The position numbers were made by a program, and so were the translations under genes. A DNA stretch of 64,000 nucleotides from Phaseolus vulgaris (lineage: Eukaryota; Streptophyta; Magnoliopsida; Fabales; Fabaceae), in NCBI RefSeq assembly GCF_000499845.2, contig NC_023754.2:11034963-11098962 (forward strand), read 5' to 3'. This document shows, in pieces, positions 13,290 to 24,551 of the stretch. Each line of letters opens with the position of its first letter. The first letter of the stretch is position 1. The notes below the pieces were generated by a model that had not been told where the DNA came from, did no database searches, and worked only from the letters and a program-made list of their open reading frames with translations.

Positions 13290-13304
13290 GTTGGTATTCA
13301 GAGC
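13290..13304 (+). other. Primer-binding site of the gypsy element (tRNA-iMet type)
   Basis: Directly after the 5' LTR lies GTTGGTATTCAGAGC, matching the Met-initiator PBS TGGTATCAGAGC with one extra T. This fixes the LTR/internal border and the plus orientation. From here to the gag start (about 13305-13967) is an untranslated leader rich in T and in GAAGAAGAA runs. Confidence 0.85.
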
Positions 13305-13967
13305 AAAGGTTTGAGTCATAATACAATTGTGCATCCTGTTTTTGTTTTTGTATTTTTCCTCATTATTGTTCACTGTACTGTTCACGTATTCGTATTGTTC
13401 TGCACTATTCACATATTTTCGTATTGTTCCGCATTGTTCATGTAACCTTTTTTTTCATACTGTTTGGCACTATTCATTTAAAAAAAAGAAACAAAAAAAA
13501 AGAAAAAAGAAGAAGAAGAAGAAGAGGAAATTAGAAATAGAAAAAAAAACAAGAGGAAAATAGAAAAAAAATAGCACTTATCCAGTGCATACTTGTTTGT
13601 TAAAAGTTCTATGTATACATATTTTATTTTCTCTATATATTGTTTTGCTTGTTGTTTTTAATTGTTTTGCTTCTTTGTTGATAGTGAAATTGTTCTTCAC
13701 TATTTTGTTCTTTGCTATTTTTTTAATTGATGTTAAAATACAAAAAAAAAGTATTTTAAGCTTCTGATTGCTACCTTTGAAAGTGATTCTTGATTATTTA
13801 TTGCTTAATTCTTGTAAGAACCTTAAGTAGAGAAGGAGTGATAAAAGGCAGTGTGATCATTATATAAAAAAAACATTATTGTGTGAAAAACGAGTGTTGA
13901 GTGTAAACACGTGAGAAAGTGGTGTGAGGCATAAATTTATTATTATTTTTAATCTGTTTATTTGAGC

Positions 13968-14870
13968 ATGGCAGAGGAGACGCCAAATAGTGAACTTCCT
14001 CAAACACAAATGCAAGCTTTCACACAACATTTGGAGAGAGTAATAAAACAACAACGTGATGGACTCTATGAGAGGTTGGATCAAATGCAACAGGCACAAC
14101 AAGAAAATCATGGAGATAGGAGGAGGAGAAGTGATGAAGGAGAACAAAGAACTCTGAGAATTGATGGAATAAAATTAAATATTCTCACATTCAATGGGAA
14201 GAGTGATCCTGAAGCCTACTTGGAATGGGAAATTAAAGTAGAACAGTGTTTGTCTGTAGTGAGTATAATGATGAGCAAAAGATGAAGTTGGCAGCAGCTG
14301 AATTTTCACATTATGCCTTAACTTGGCGGAATAAATACCAAATGGAGAGAATTAGATATGAGGAACCCATGGTGAACACTTGGACTGAAATGAGAAGGAT
14401 TATGAGAAAGAGATATATTCCAGCAAGCTACAATAGGGAGTTGCAACTCAAACTTCAAAGAATGACTCAAGGGAATAGAAGTGTGGAAGAGTATTTTAAA
14501 GATATGGAGGTGACCATGATTAGAGTTGGAAAGAATGAAGAAAACGAAGCAATCATGGCAATGTTTTTTAATGGATTGAATCATGATATTAGGGATGTTG
14601 TGGAGCTGCAAGAGTATGTTGACATGAAATACTAACCAAGTAGAACAACAAGTCAAGAGAAAGGGAATCATGAGGAGGAGTTCTAACAATAATAAAAATT
14701 TCAATTGGAAGGATAAGGTGATGAAGGATAAAGGAGTTCCCTCGAGTTCAATCACATCTTCAAGTGGGACGTCACCTCATAAATATAGTAATTCACCACC
14801 TAAAAGGAAAACAAGTGAGGTAAAATGTTTCAAATGCTTGGGAAGAGGACATTATGCTTCATAATGGCCA
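13968..14870 (+). pseudogene. gag of the gypsy element, broken
   Basis: The capsid/nucleocapsid polyprotein of a retrotransposon. The first ATG is 13968 (MAEETPNSELPQTQMQAF). The retrotrans_gag core spans roughly 14150-14640 and includes TWRNKYQMERIR and QGNRSVEEYFKDMEVTM. A frameshift lies near 14250-14285 and another near 14635. The zinc knuckle reads CFKCLGRGHYAS and then hits TAA where Gln is expected; the final Cys is replaced by Trp (TGG), so the CCHC box is lost. The leading coiled-coil-like stretch (LERVIKQQRDGLYERLDQMQ) is intact. Confidence 0.9.
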
Positions 14871-14882
14871 ACAAAAAAAAAT

Positions 14883-15296
14883 ATGATCATTTTATCAAAG
14901 ACACAAATAGTCAGTGAACCTTCAAGTAAAGAAGAGAAGGAAGAGGTAAAGGTGGAGTTGGATACATTGGAGGGTGATTTGTTGATGATTCGAAGGCTTA
15001 TGGGAAGCAAAATGCATGCTTTTGACCAAATCCAAAGGGAAAATATTTTCCATACTAGATGTTCCATTCAAGGGAAAATATGTTCACTCATAGTTGATGG
15101 AGGAAGTTGCACCAATGTAGCTAGCTCAAGACTAGTTACCAAATTAAATTTGGAGACAAAACCGCACCCAAGGCCATACAAGCTTCAATGGCTTAATGAA
15201 GATGGAGAGATAACAAGGAGTAAGCAAGTGGAGGTGAACCTATCCATAGGACAATATAATGACAATGTCTTGTGTGATGTGGTTCCAATGAGATAA
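14883..15296 (+). pseudogene. Protease region of the gypsy element
   Basis: An aspartic protease (retropepsin-like) domain in its own open stretch. The catalytic motif is LIVDGGSCTNVAS, the D-G-G-S form normal in this plant lineage, followed by KLNLETKPHPRPYKLQWLNE and the flap-to-C-terminal part ending VLCDVVPM. A stop follows at about 15294-15296, separating it from RT. It is part of the same decayed polyprotein. Confidence 0.85.
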
Positions 15297-15304
15297 CTCA
15301 CATT

Positions 15305-16325
15305 TTGTTAAGGAGGTCGTGGCAGTTTGACACCAAGGCTATTCATGATGGTTTCACCAATAAAATCTCTTTCATGCAGAATAACAAGAAGATCATTCTC
15401 AAACCCTTATCTCCTAGAGAGGTGTGTGAGGATCAAACGAAATTGAGAGAAAGAGAGTTCAAGATAAAAAGAGAGATGAGTGAAACACCTATACAGAACA
15501 AGAGCGAAACACCAAAAGAGAGCGAAACACCAAAAGAGAGAGAAACACATGAGAGAAAAATGAGTGGATTACTGAAAGTGAATGAAGTGAAGAAGTTGCT
15601 ACTTTCTAGCAAACCTCTTTATTTACCTTATTGCAAAAACAACACTTTGGTTGGTGACCATTCTAACCAAATTAATTTGTTTCCTAGTGTTGATTCTTTT
15701 TTGCAGGAGTTCCAAACTCAAGTTGAAGAATTGATGAACAAAGGATGGGTACAAGAGCCCATGAGCTCATGTGCCATTCCAGTAATTTTGGTGCCTAAAA
15801 ATGATGGTTATTGGAGGATGTGCACAGATTGCAGAGCACGCAATAACATTACCACTAAAGTATAAACACCATATTCCCAGGTTAGATGATTTATTGGATG
15901 AATTGTATGGTGCTTGTATATTTTCAAAAATTGACTTAAGAAGTGATTACCATCAAATTAGGATTAGGGAGGAGAATGAATGAAAAGCCGTCTTTACAAC
16001 AAAATATGGATTGTATGAGTGGTGTGTGTTGTTATTTGGGCTAACAAATGCCTCAAGCACTTTTGTGAGATTAATGAACCATGTTTTGACAGAATTTTTG
16101 GGCAAAATTGTTATGGTGTATTTTAATGACATCTTGATTTATAGCACTACTCTGGAATTACATGTGGAACATTAGTGTGTTGTTTTAAATGTTCTTAGAA
16201 CAAAAAAGTTGTATGATAATCTTGAGAAATGCATTTTTTGTATTGAACAAATTGCATTCTTGTGTTTTGTGGTAAGTGTCAAAGGAGTTCATGTAGATTA
16301 TGAAAAGGTGACGGCTATTCAAGAA
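15305..16325 (+). pseudogene. Reverse transcriptase of the gypsy element, broken
   Basis: RT motifs in order: PSVDSFLQEFQTQVEELMNK, PVILVPKNDGYWRMCTDCRA, IPRLDDLLDELYGACIFSKI, then [20 protein letters not shown] and [12 protein letters not shown]. The catalytic YxDD box reads Y-F-N-D, so the first catalytic Asp is Asn. Stops and frameshifts lie near 15865, 15983 and 16175. The linker ahead of RT contains a small in-frame tandem repeat (SETPKE type, about 15480-15560). Sequence breaks off after GVHVDYEKVTAIQEF and continues directly in integrase. Confidence 0.9.
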
Positions 16326-17069
16326 TTTTGTTTACATCATACTGAGTTTGCTTACAATATGGTTGTTGATAGCACAACGAATTGTTATCCATTTGAAATT
16401 TTGTATGGATTAAATCCTTTAACTCCATTAGATTTTTTACCTATGCCTAACATTTCTATTTTAAAGCATAAAGATTCACATGCTAAGGTTGACTATATGA
16501 GAAGGCTACATGAAAAGGTTAAAGAAGAAGTTGAAGAAAAAGGTAAAGGTTATTCTAAACAAGCTAACAAAGGAAGAAAGAAAGTAATCTTTGATCCTAG
16601 AGATGGGGTCTGGATACACATGAAGAACGAAATGTTAACTAGACAAATAAAATCCAAGCTCCAACCTAGACGGGGTGGACCTTTTCAAGTGTTAGAAATG
16701 ATTAATGACAATGCCTACGAGATTGATCTTCCAAGTAAGTACAATATGAGTAGCACTTTTAATGTGTCTGATTTGTGTCCTTTTACTGCAGGTGATGCGG
16801 ACATCCAAGGTCTTTCTCAAGAAGGAGGGAATGATGCAGACATCCAAACCAAAGGGCATGGTGAGCAGGAACTTGACCAAGCCATTCCAGACTTAGGCGG
16901 ACCCATGACAAGAGGAAGGCTTAAAAAGGCCCAAGAGACTTTACATCACAAGGTGGCTAATCTTTTGGAGGCTCAATTGTTGAATTGCCCACAGTTTAAA
17001 AAGACTTCGCTGATTACATGCACAACATGTTTGAACCCAGAACCAGACGGAAAGTATCAACTTAACCAC
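16326..17069 (+). pseudogene. Integrase C-terminal part fused to RT remnant
   Basis: After an internal deletion the frame continues with the end of the integrase core (HHTEFAYNMVVDSTTNCYPF, EILYGLNPLTPLD) and the C-terminal GPF-type domain (FDPRDGVWIHMKNE, KLQPRRGGPFQVLEMINDNA, FNVSDLCPF). A tail with GGPMTRGRLKKAQE and HHKVANLLEAQL, common in this gypsy group, follows and runs into the 3' LTR before a stop at 17070-17072. The HHCC zinc domain, the catalytic DDE residues and RNase H are absent. No chromodomain motif was recognised. Confidence 0.9.
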
Positions 17070-17423
17070 TGAGGCAAATGATCCTTCTTTAAATATAAGG
17101 ATTGCAGTTTCGTCTTATTTTCTTACAAACAAGAAAATACCTATAGCTAAATTTGTATTTATACACTGTTGGAACTTAGAATGGGGGACAAACGAATATT
17201 TTCGCAATTTTAAGAGAGAGTATTTCTCTGCTAGGGTTTTTCCCTGCATCTTGCGATCTTATCAAGAATCCACCAATTCTTGTGGCGATCATCCTTAGGC
17301 TTATCAAATTTTGTTTGTGGCGCCTTCCTTTATCCAGGTTTTTATTATTATTGTTTTGAATTTACTCTGTTCCGTAACCCTAAATTCCCAATTTTGTTGT
17401 CAATTCTATTTGGATTCATATCA
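17028..17423 (+). repeat. 3' LTR of the gypsy element
   Basis: About 396 bp, starting TGTTTGAACCC and ending TTCATATCA, aligning with the split 5' LTR. It carries the empty target site of the nested solo LTR. The purine-rich tract normally just upstream is poor here. The two LTRs differ at many positions, indicating an old insertion. Confidence 0.85.
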
Positions 17424-17780
17424 CTAGAGTTACAATTGGGCCTCCTTGGACCAAATGCAACTCTAGACCATCTGAAGAGTTCTTTTAGGGTTAAAGCTTG
17501 CACCTTGGCTACCCATAACACTATAAATATAAGTGTTAGCCCCCTTGTAAATGAGATCTGAATTGATAAAGAAAAGCTGCCCAAGTTGCTAGCTCATTGT
17601 CTTCAAATTCTCACTCTCAAGTTTGCACTTCTAATAGTGTTTTGCTTGAATCTTCTTAGGAGTTGGCCTAACCTCTCTTAAGCTTCATTATCATTCTTCA
17701 TTCACCAATACTTCACAGTTTCTTTCACACATTTTAGCCACCCAATCCCACCAAATTTCGCACCCCAAAATACAAAACAA
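17424..17780 (+). other. LTR-like fragment with a TATA box, family unknown
   Basis: After the gypsy 3' LTR the sequence changes to something resembling part of a copia-type LTR. It has a strong TATA context (ACTATAAATATAAG near 17519-17532), then a T/C-rich transcribed-leader-like stretch. I could not find a second copy in the window or define termini, so this is only a resemblance. Confidence 0.3.
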
Positions 17781-17811
17781 AAGACTTATAGCAATGCAAG
17801 CTATGATTGTA

Positions 17812-19532
17812 TCACTTAGGAACCCATTTCAAAAGACCTTTAGGAATGACAAACCTCTTTACTCTGCAAAATTTAACAGTATGACCCATTTTCATGCAGT
17901 AAAAGCATATTTTAGTCGGTTGTTTCGATAAAACAACAAGTTGTTTTTCAAAGAAACTAAAGAAGGGTTTTGAAACTGGTTTGTTCTTGCTATTTGGATT
18001 AAATCTCAGTCCAACCTTGCCAAAAACACAATTTTGTGAAGCAAAAATAGTTTCAAGATTGGATTTCCTTTTGGAAAACTTATCCATAGTCTTTAAAAGA
18101 TAGTGAATCTTCTTTTGAAGGAAATCACAATTTTCATAAAAGCTTGAATCAACACACTTATAAGAAGACATTTTGTAAATCATTTCCAGGTTTTCAAAAT
18201 TAGTTTTTGAATGACTTAACTCTTCTTCTAAGGTCTTGACTCTATTTTCCAACTAGTTGTTTAACCCTTTCAATCGGTTATTTAATAGAGCCAGGATGAT
18301 AGCTTCCTCATAAGTTTCTTTGAACACATCAAGAAGTTGGCTATAATTTTCAAAATTCACAGAAGTGCTTAAACTTACATTGCTGGTTTCTGAATCTTCA
18401 TTTGCCATCAAACACATATTTGCTTCTTCATCTTCTTTTGATGAAGAACTTGAGGATGAGTCATCTTTGTCCTGCCAAGCTATGTAGGCTCTTCTTGCTT
18501 TGTCTTTCTTCTCAAATTTCCTGTTAGCTTCTTTCTCTTTGCTCACATTGCTTGGACATTCAACCTTGATGTGTCCCTGTTTGCCACATCCAAAACAAGT
18601 GTAGTTTGTAGAATTAAAACCATTAACACTCTTGTTATTGTACCTATTTGATCATTGACTTTTGTCCCTGTTGTTCTTCTTCAAGAACTTGCCAAATTTC
18701 CTTGTGAGCAGGTTAAGAGTCTCACTATCACTGCAGTCACTTGAGTCTTGATCAACCTTGTGTCTTGCAGTCTTTAAAGAAATGATTTTCACATGTTGTT
18801 CTTCATTCTGTTGATCATTCAGCCGATTCATTTCAAGTTCATACTCTCTTAGCTTTCTAAACAAAAAAGCAGTGGTCAATGTGGTCAAATTGTTTGATTC
18901 TGAAATGGAAGTGACCTTTGACTGCCAAGATCTATCCAAACATTTGAGGATCTTTATCTTCAGCTCCTCTCTTTCAAAGATTTTGCCTAGGACAATGAGA
19001 TGATTTACAATGTGAGTAAATCTCTTCTACTCATCAGAGATGGTTTCCCCTTTTAGTATCTTAAATATTTCATACTCTTGGATCAAGGCATGCTTCCTTG
19101 CCTTCTTCACATTTGTTGTGCCTTCATGGGTTACTTCAAGGATGTCCCACATCTCCTTTGTTGATCCACATTGAGAGACCCTAAAAAATCATCAGAACTC
19201 AAAGCAGAAGTTATAATGTTCTTGGCAATGCAATCATATTGTGCCTTTTCACTTTCACTCTCAGTCTACTGGGACCAAGGTTTTTTAGAAAAACCATTAT
19301 CTTTTCATACATAGGAATAAAAGGACCATTAGTGATAGCATCTTAGATTCCTCTATCAATTGACTCAGTAAAAAATTTCATTCTTATCTTCCAGAATTGA
19401 TAGTTCAACCCACAAAACAAAGGTGGTATGTTTATAGAAGGTTTTAGCCATTTTCAACCACAAAACAAAGGGCAGTCTTTCAGCCATTTTCAAAATTATT
19501 TTAGGATCAAAACTTGAGTAACTTTCAAGAAC
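17812..19532 (-). pseudogene. Copia (SIRE-like) gag, broken, minus strand
   Basis: Gag of a Ty1/copia retroelement on the minus strand. The N-terminal half (about 18652-19500) carries UBN2/gag-polypeptide motifs such as CGSTKEMWDILEVTHEGT, HALIQEYEIFKILKGETISD and ILKCLDRSWQSKVTSISES. The middle is Ser/Glu-rich. There are two zinc-knuckle regions: FGCGKQGHIKVECP near 18555-18600 and CFYCMKMGHTVKFCR near 17860-17910. Stops break it near 18250 and 18650 and several times above 19000. Sequence after KGLLKWVPK ends at a stop at 17812; no protease, integrase or RT follows, so the element is truncated there. Confidence 0.85.
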
Positions 19533-19549
19533 TCAACTTTGATGTCAAT
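19533..19549 (-). other. Primer-binding site of the copia element
   Basis: On the minus strand the LTR ends CTAACA and is followed by TTGACATCAAAGTTGAG, a decayed form of the Met-tRNA PBS (TTGGTATCAGAGC). This sets the border between LTR and internal region and confirms the minus orientation. Confidence 0.7.
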
Positions 19550-20880
19550 TGTTAGAACGTGTGGCTAAAACAAGAGAGGGGTGATTTGTTTTCACAAGAT
19601 TTTCGCAAAGATTGGAAGTAGAGTGAAAAATTATGTAAAAATCAACTAATTGATTTTTTGTTCAATTAGATAAAATTTCAAATTTACATTTTTTTATGGA
19701 AAAAATTAACCAGTTGTTTTATTGAAACAACTAATTGTTTTATACCAGAAAACAAAGAACAAATTTCAAAGAAGTGTATAAGAGTAGGGAAAGAAAGATT
19801 CACACAGAGAGATTTATATTGGTTCACTCTTAAGAGAACCAATATACATCCAGTCATCAGCTAACCACTGAGAATTCACTATGCAATCAAAACTAGATTA
19901 CAAAACACACTAAGAATGTTGATCTTGAACCCCTCAAGAACACACAACACTTATTATCCAAAACCACACCAAAAATGTTGATCTTGAACCCCTCAAGAAA
20001 ACACAACACTTCTTGGCAACACCACATTTTATATAAACCCTTTCTGAAACTGACATACACACAATTACAGTATTCAAAGAAGGAAATATAATACATTTAA
20101 GCTTTACAAAGCAGTAGTACAGATGAATAGAAGACCTAGTTCATATTTCACACACAAGTGATGATCCAAAAGCTTTTGATCTTCTATTGAAAACATTTTT
20201 AATAAACTCTCTTTCTTGTCCTTTTCAAATGATCACAAAAAAAGTCTTTATATAGACTCAAACAAGTAATTAAAAATGTTAGATCATTAATAAAAAGCAG
20301 TTAGAAACATTTAAAAAACAGTTTAGAATTCATAACAAAATTCTGTTAAAAAAACAACTTATTGATTTAACTTTCTGTTAAAGATTTCATATAAAACAAC
20401 TAGTTGTTTTATCGAAATACTAATTGTTTCTGTCTTACATAAAAGACAAAAGAAAGCAAAGTTGTAGTCACTAAGTATAAAACAACTAGTTGTTTTGACA
20501 AATCAATTGGATAATAAACTTGTTATAGTCACAAGACCTTGAAGAACAACTTTTTTTAACTCACTGATTTGAAAAATAATTGACTAAAATTTCACAGCTT
20601 TTTAAAAAACACTTATTTCAAAAGAAATAAAGAGTCAAGTGAGCTTGGATCAATACTATACGTTAATTGACAATACAAAATCTATTAAACAACACACACA
20701 AACACCACAACAGGTTCTTCAAGTCTTCAAAGCAGATTTGGAAGCATCAAAACACCTAGTTCAGTAATAGTGTCCACATTCTTGATTCTAAGAAGACTTT
20801 GTCTAGTTCATGAATTTGTGATTGTTCAGTGTCATTTGAATCCACACAACCTCCTTCATATCCTCCACTTGAATATGATA
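19550..20880 (-). repeat. 5' LTR of the copia element (outer edge uncertain)
   Basis: The plus-strand edge at 19550 reads TGTTAG. The other edge is not sharply visible and is placed near 20880. The LTR is studded with short palindromes of the AACAACTAGTTGTT type (near 19710-19740, 20396-20425 and 20480-20500). Its distal half, from about 20350, is repeated at 26730-27270, so the tandem duplication of the U1 unit began inside this LTR. Confidence 0.65.
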
Positions 20881-22880
20881 TGGAAGTGTTAGGATTAAAG
20901 ATTTGAACAAGCCGAGACTAAATCAGGTAAGTATAGGATTATAAGTTTACACGTTCACATTTTAAAGGAATAAATGATGGGTGAAACTAAAGCATTATGT
21001 CTAGGATGAACATCAAAACTTTCTCAATCCAATACTTATCCTCACATTTATCTTTAATAGTCTTGACAAGTACAAATCTACGATTCTAGCATTTTCACAC
21101 CATATTCAAGGGGGAGGAATGAGAAGGAGGTTGTTTGAATTCAAATAACAATGATCAACCTCATATTTATAAACAAGAAAGTGTTTTAAGAATAAAAAGT
21201 GCAAAACAATGACCAGACTATTTTATAATAGTTTTCTTTTAATCAAGTTTACAATAAAGGTAAAAACTTCATGAGAATATGAGACACGGGATAATAATCC
21301 TCCTTTCACATTACACTCCAAATACATTAAAAAAATTATTTACAATTAAAGAACACATCTAATATAGATAGTCACGTTATAGTCTCCACATTTATGATTC
21401 TAAGAAGATTTTTTTTAATTCAAGAATCTATGATTGTTCACTGTCATGGTCGAAGCTACAACAAGAAATGCTAGAAACACATAAAATAAATTTAACAAAT
21501 ATCATAGAAATGGAATATAAATAAAGCATAAGGTAATTTTAGAAGGTGAAAAAAAGGAATATGTGTGAGTAATCGACAGTGCCGCCGATAGCAATGCCCA
21601 AACCCGCTCTATCGATAACACGCGAGGCAACTGTCTCTAAAAGTGAAAACAGAAATTGATGCGGTGCTTCCTGGGTTTATAATAATCCCTTGCTATTGTT
21701 TAAGGAATGCATCAAATTAATTTTTTTAAGATTTAAGTGTTTGTGTCATTTTAAATTTAACTTTTTAGAATGTCCTTAAATTATTACTTTTAATTAAAAT
21801 TATTATAATAAGACATATTTATTCCTTAAATCTGTAGTAAAAAACATGTAATCTTATTATTCATCACTAAAATTAATAAAATAATTCTTATAATTATATA
21901 TTTTTAATTAATTTTTTTCAAATTATAATCACAACAAAAAAATTAATTTATAAAATAAATCGAATAATAAAATGACTATAAATAATGTAATGGAATTATA
22001 GTGACACTTTTTAAACTAATATAGTAAAGTATATTTTTTTAACTTCTCTCCATATGTTGTATGCTTTTTTAAGGGCTTTTTATAAATGAGATTATTAATT
22101 GAGATTGAAATGAGTCTTATGATTGATTTTTTTCTTTTATGTTTGATTTTATTATTGTTGTATTTGTTGGAGTGTGGTGTATTTGATAAATCCAATACCT
22201 ATATTACAGACTTTAAAGATTGGATATGTTAGGAATACTTAAATGTGTTCTTAATATGTCGTATTAATTAACTCTGTTGTGTTGATTAGAATCAATTGTA
22301 AGTTTCTCTTTTATGATTTGACTTAAAATCTTCTCTAGAAAACTTCTCAAAAATGTATTAAAGTTTATCTTGATAATAAGATGTTTTAATTGATTAAAAA
22401 ATATTTTTAATATATTAAAATATTCTTATATAGGTATGAAATGACTAGAAAAAAATGTAATCAATTAGATAATTATTTTTTATAAATAGAATCGCTTAGA
22501 ACATGAGTAGTTATAAGCTTTTTGTTTAATCATTTAAAATGACAAGTCTATCAAATAATTTTACAAGTAAATTTAACATGCAATTTTAATTCATTAAAAT
22601 AATAAAATTAAAAATTTATACAACTTTTATTTAAAAATCATTTTATATGAGATTGAAAAATTATCTACTACCGAGAGATCCACTTGATTTATTCTTTTGT
22701 AATATTCTTGTTGTTTATTGTGTGGTAGTATTTTACCTCTTTTACAAAACTAGTACAATATTTATCAAAATCTAGTTCAAATATGCATAACTAGTAACTA
22801 CTAAAGACATAAAATACAAATACTAAATAAAATAAATATATTATAAAATATGCATTCAAAGATTCATGATTATTACTATA

Positions 22881-23036
22881 GTGTTGCATGAACGCAAACC
22901 CTCTCTACCACAAATTATGACATAAGATTTGTCACTTGGACAAACCTTAGAGCAACACCCCTCCCAGGTGCAATGAAAGTCACTAGCCTACACCATGAAC
23001 CTCTTGATCACTCATTGGTGTCGTCTAGGTAAGCAT
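22881..23036 (-). ncRNA. U1 snRNA, class B variant (copy B1)
   Basis: 156 nt. U1 snRNA base-pairs with 5' splice sites as part of the U1 snRNP. The 5' end reads AUGCUUACCUAG, so position 3 is G instead of A, and position 11 is A instead of G. Stem-loop I keeps a GAUCAAGA-type loop for U1-70K with paired arms (ACCAAUGAG / UUCAUGGU, G-U allowed). The U1A loop AUUGCAC and the Sm site AAUUUGUGG are intact. Stem IV (GGGUUUGCG / AUGCAACAC) has a mismatch. The USE at 23100-23110 is GTCTCACATTG (two off consensus) and the TATA position reads TACAAAAG. Probably weakly expressed or dying. Confidence 0.88.
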
Positions 23037-23058
23037 GTTGCCCCTCACAACCACTTTT

Positions 23059-23110
23059 CTTTTGTAGTCCAAGTTCCTCACTTCTTACTACTCTTTCAAC
23101 AATGTGAGAC
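23059..23110 (-). promoter_or_regulatory. snRNA promoter of U1 copy B1
   Basis: USE-like GTCTCACATTG at 23100-23110 and TATA-position TACAAAAG at 23059-23066 lie at the same distances from the RNA start as in class A genes. Both elements deviate from the plant consensus, more than in class A, so activity is doubtful. Confidence 0.6.
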
Positions 23111-24370
23111 TTGAAATACTTCTTTTGTATCTTAAAAAATAGAGCTTAATCATTATCCCCTTAAGATGCCTCTCTTATTCTACATTTACCACAAAGTGCA
23201 TTAAGATACTTGCTTTCTGCTCAGAATAATACATTACTTGAAAATATCAACTTGTAACAAAAAATATAGAGAAAAGTAATAATAATGGCTTGCACTTGGA
23301 GTCACATAATGATTGTTCATTTAGGAAACATCAACAACAAAGTGCAATCTTATTGTGGGATTACAAACTCCAAAACTAAAGTATTTGAAAGAAAAATGAA
23401 TGAATTTGTAGTAAAATACTTGATTAATTAATAGAGCATTGTGAAATGAAAATATGAAAGATATAGTCATATGTTGTAATAATGTTGTCTTCTTCCTTAG
23501 AAGCAGTTCTATTCCTTCAAACCAACATAAACAACACATAAAAATGACAATGACTCTCTCATTTTCCTAAATTTGAAGGTCAAATTTCTAGTTAAATTCA
23601 AAATAACTAAACCAGGTTTTGGTTCAAAAAAGTTGGACTTGCATATGTTACATGAGAGAAAGAAAACATTGTTTCGGTGTTGAATGCATTTATTATTTAA
23701 AAACTAGACCACTGTTGAAGACAAAACTATCAAAGCTAACAAGTAATAATGGAAGAACATAAATATAAAATCTAAAATATTCATAACTTCTGAATTTCAA
23801 TTATAGGTGACCTATATAAGGTCTTTGGTGCTCCACTCATCCAAATCAGAAAGGAACTCTACCAATCAACATATATTAAAAGAAATATTCTTCACAACTC
23901 TTGCTAAAACAAACTAAACACCTCCTTCACACACATACACACTAAACGAGTGAGATCCTAAATATGCAATGGTCAACTACTCAACATACTCAACATGTGC
24001 ACTTTGTCGTGTTTATAATAATAAAAAAAGGTCTTTGTTCTATACTCTACTATTTAAAGTTTACATAGATAGGAAGAGATAAAGAAAAAATAATAAATAT
24101 GGCTTACTAAAATAATCTTGCTATCAATAAATATCCTATATATATATTTCATTAAAAACTGATAACATATGTTAATTTAGTATTTTTCAAAAGGATAAAA
24201 TTATAGTGAAACAATGATAGTTTAATATGTAGACCTAAAAAGAAGGCTTAATAAACAATTAGGAATATATGTATTATAGACAATACAATATCATAAAAAA
24301 AGAAAATAAAAATGATGTTTTAGTTACATAATACAAAATCAAGATGAGAAATTTAAAAAACTGTACAAAA

Positions 24371-24528
24371 GGGGCTGCGCGAACGCAAGCCCCACTACCA
24401 CAAATTATGACGTAGGCTCTGCCATTTTTGACAGACCTTAAAGCAGTACCCCTCCAATGTGCAATGGAAGTTACTGCCTTAGACCATGGTCCTTCATGAT
24501 CAACCATAGACCCCGTCCAGGTAAGTAT
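24371..24528 (-). ncRNA. U1 snRNA, class A, apparently intact (copy A1)
   Basis: 158 nt with canonical 5' end AUACUUACCUGGACGGGG. Stem-loop I has loop GAUCAUGAAGG (U1-70K site) and arms AUGGU / ACCAU fully paired, unlike its siblings. Stem-loop II carries AUUGCAC (U1A site). Stem III pairs GGUCUG with CAGAGCC (one bulge). The Sm site is AAUUUGUGG. Stem IV is GGGGCUUGCG-UUCG-CGCAGCCCC with a UUCG tetraloop. Promoter elements are correctly spaced (next entry). Downstream is a 3'-box-like ACAGTTTTTTAAATTTC. This is one of the two best candidates for a functional gene in the cluster; transcription by Pol II is expected for plant U1. Confidence 0.95.
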
Positions 24529-24551
24529 GGAAAATAACCGTACACACTTTC

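Larger units (their letters stand above)
11740..17423 (+). mobile_element. Defective Ty3/gypsy retrotransposon with both LTRs
   Basis: The order is 5' LTR, Met-type PBS, gag, protease, partial RT, integrase C-terminus, 3' LTR, all on the plus strand. Without the nested solo LTR it is about 4.5 kb, short for the group, because RNase H and most of the integrase are deleted and the RT is joined to the integrase C-terminal part. Numerous stops and frameshifts make it non-autonomous. No convincing 5-bp target duplication flanks it (about CAATA on the left, CTAGA on the right), so the ends may have been eroded or recombined. Confidence 0.9.

Noticed and set aside
23321..23539. 72-codon minus-strand open frame also present at 54926-55144
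   Set aside because: Shared only because the DNA is duplicated; it is not kept open in unit B and has no family features.
24274..24507. Recurrent minus-strand open frame of 66-77 codons starting MVDHEGPW (also 30655-30888 and 35802-36002)
   Set aside because: It is U1 snRNA sequence read as protein; the apparent conservation comes from the RNA gene.
24521..24534. CAGGTAAGTATGG looked like an exon end with a strong splice donor, repeated in many copies
   Set aside because: It is the complement of the U1 5' end, which by nature mirrors a splice donor; the strand, USE, TATA and stems show an RNA gene instead.
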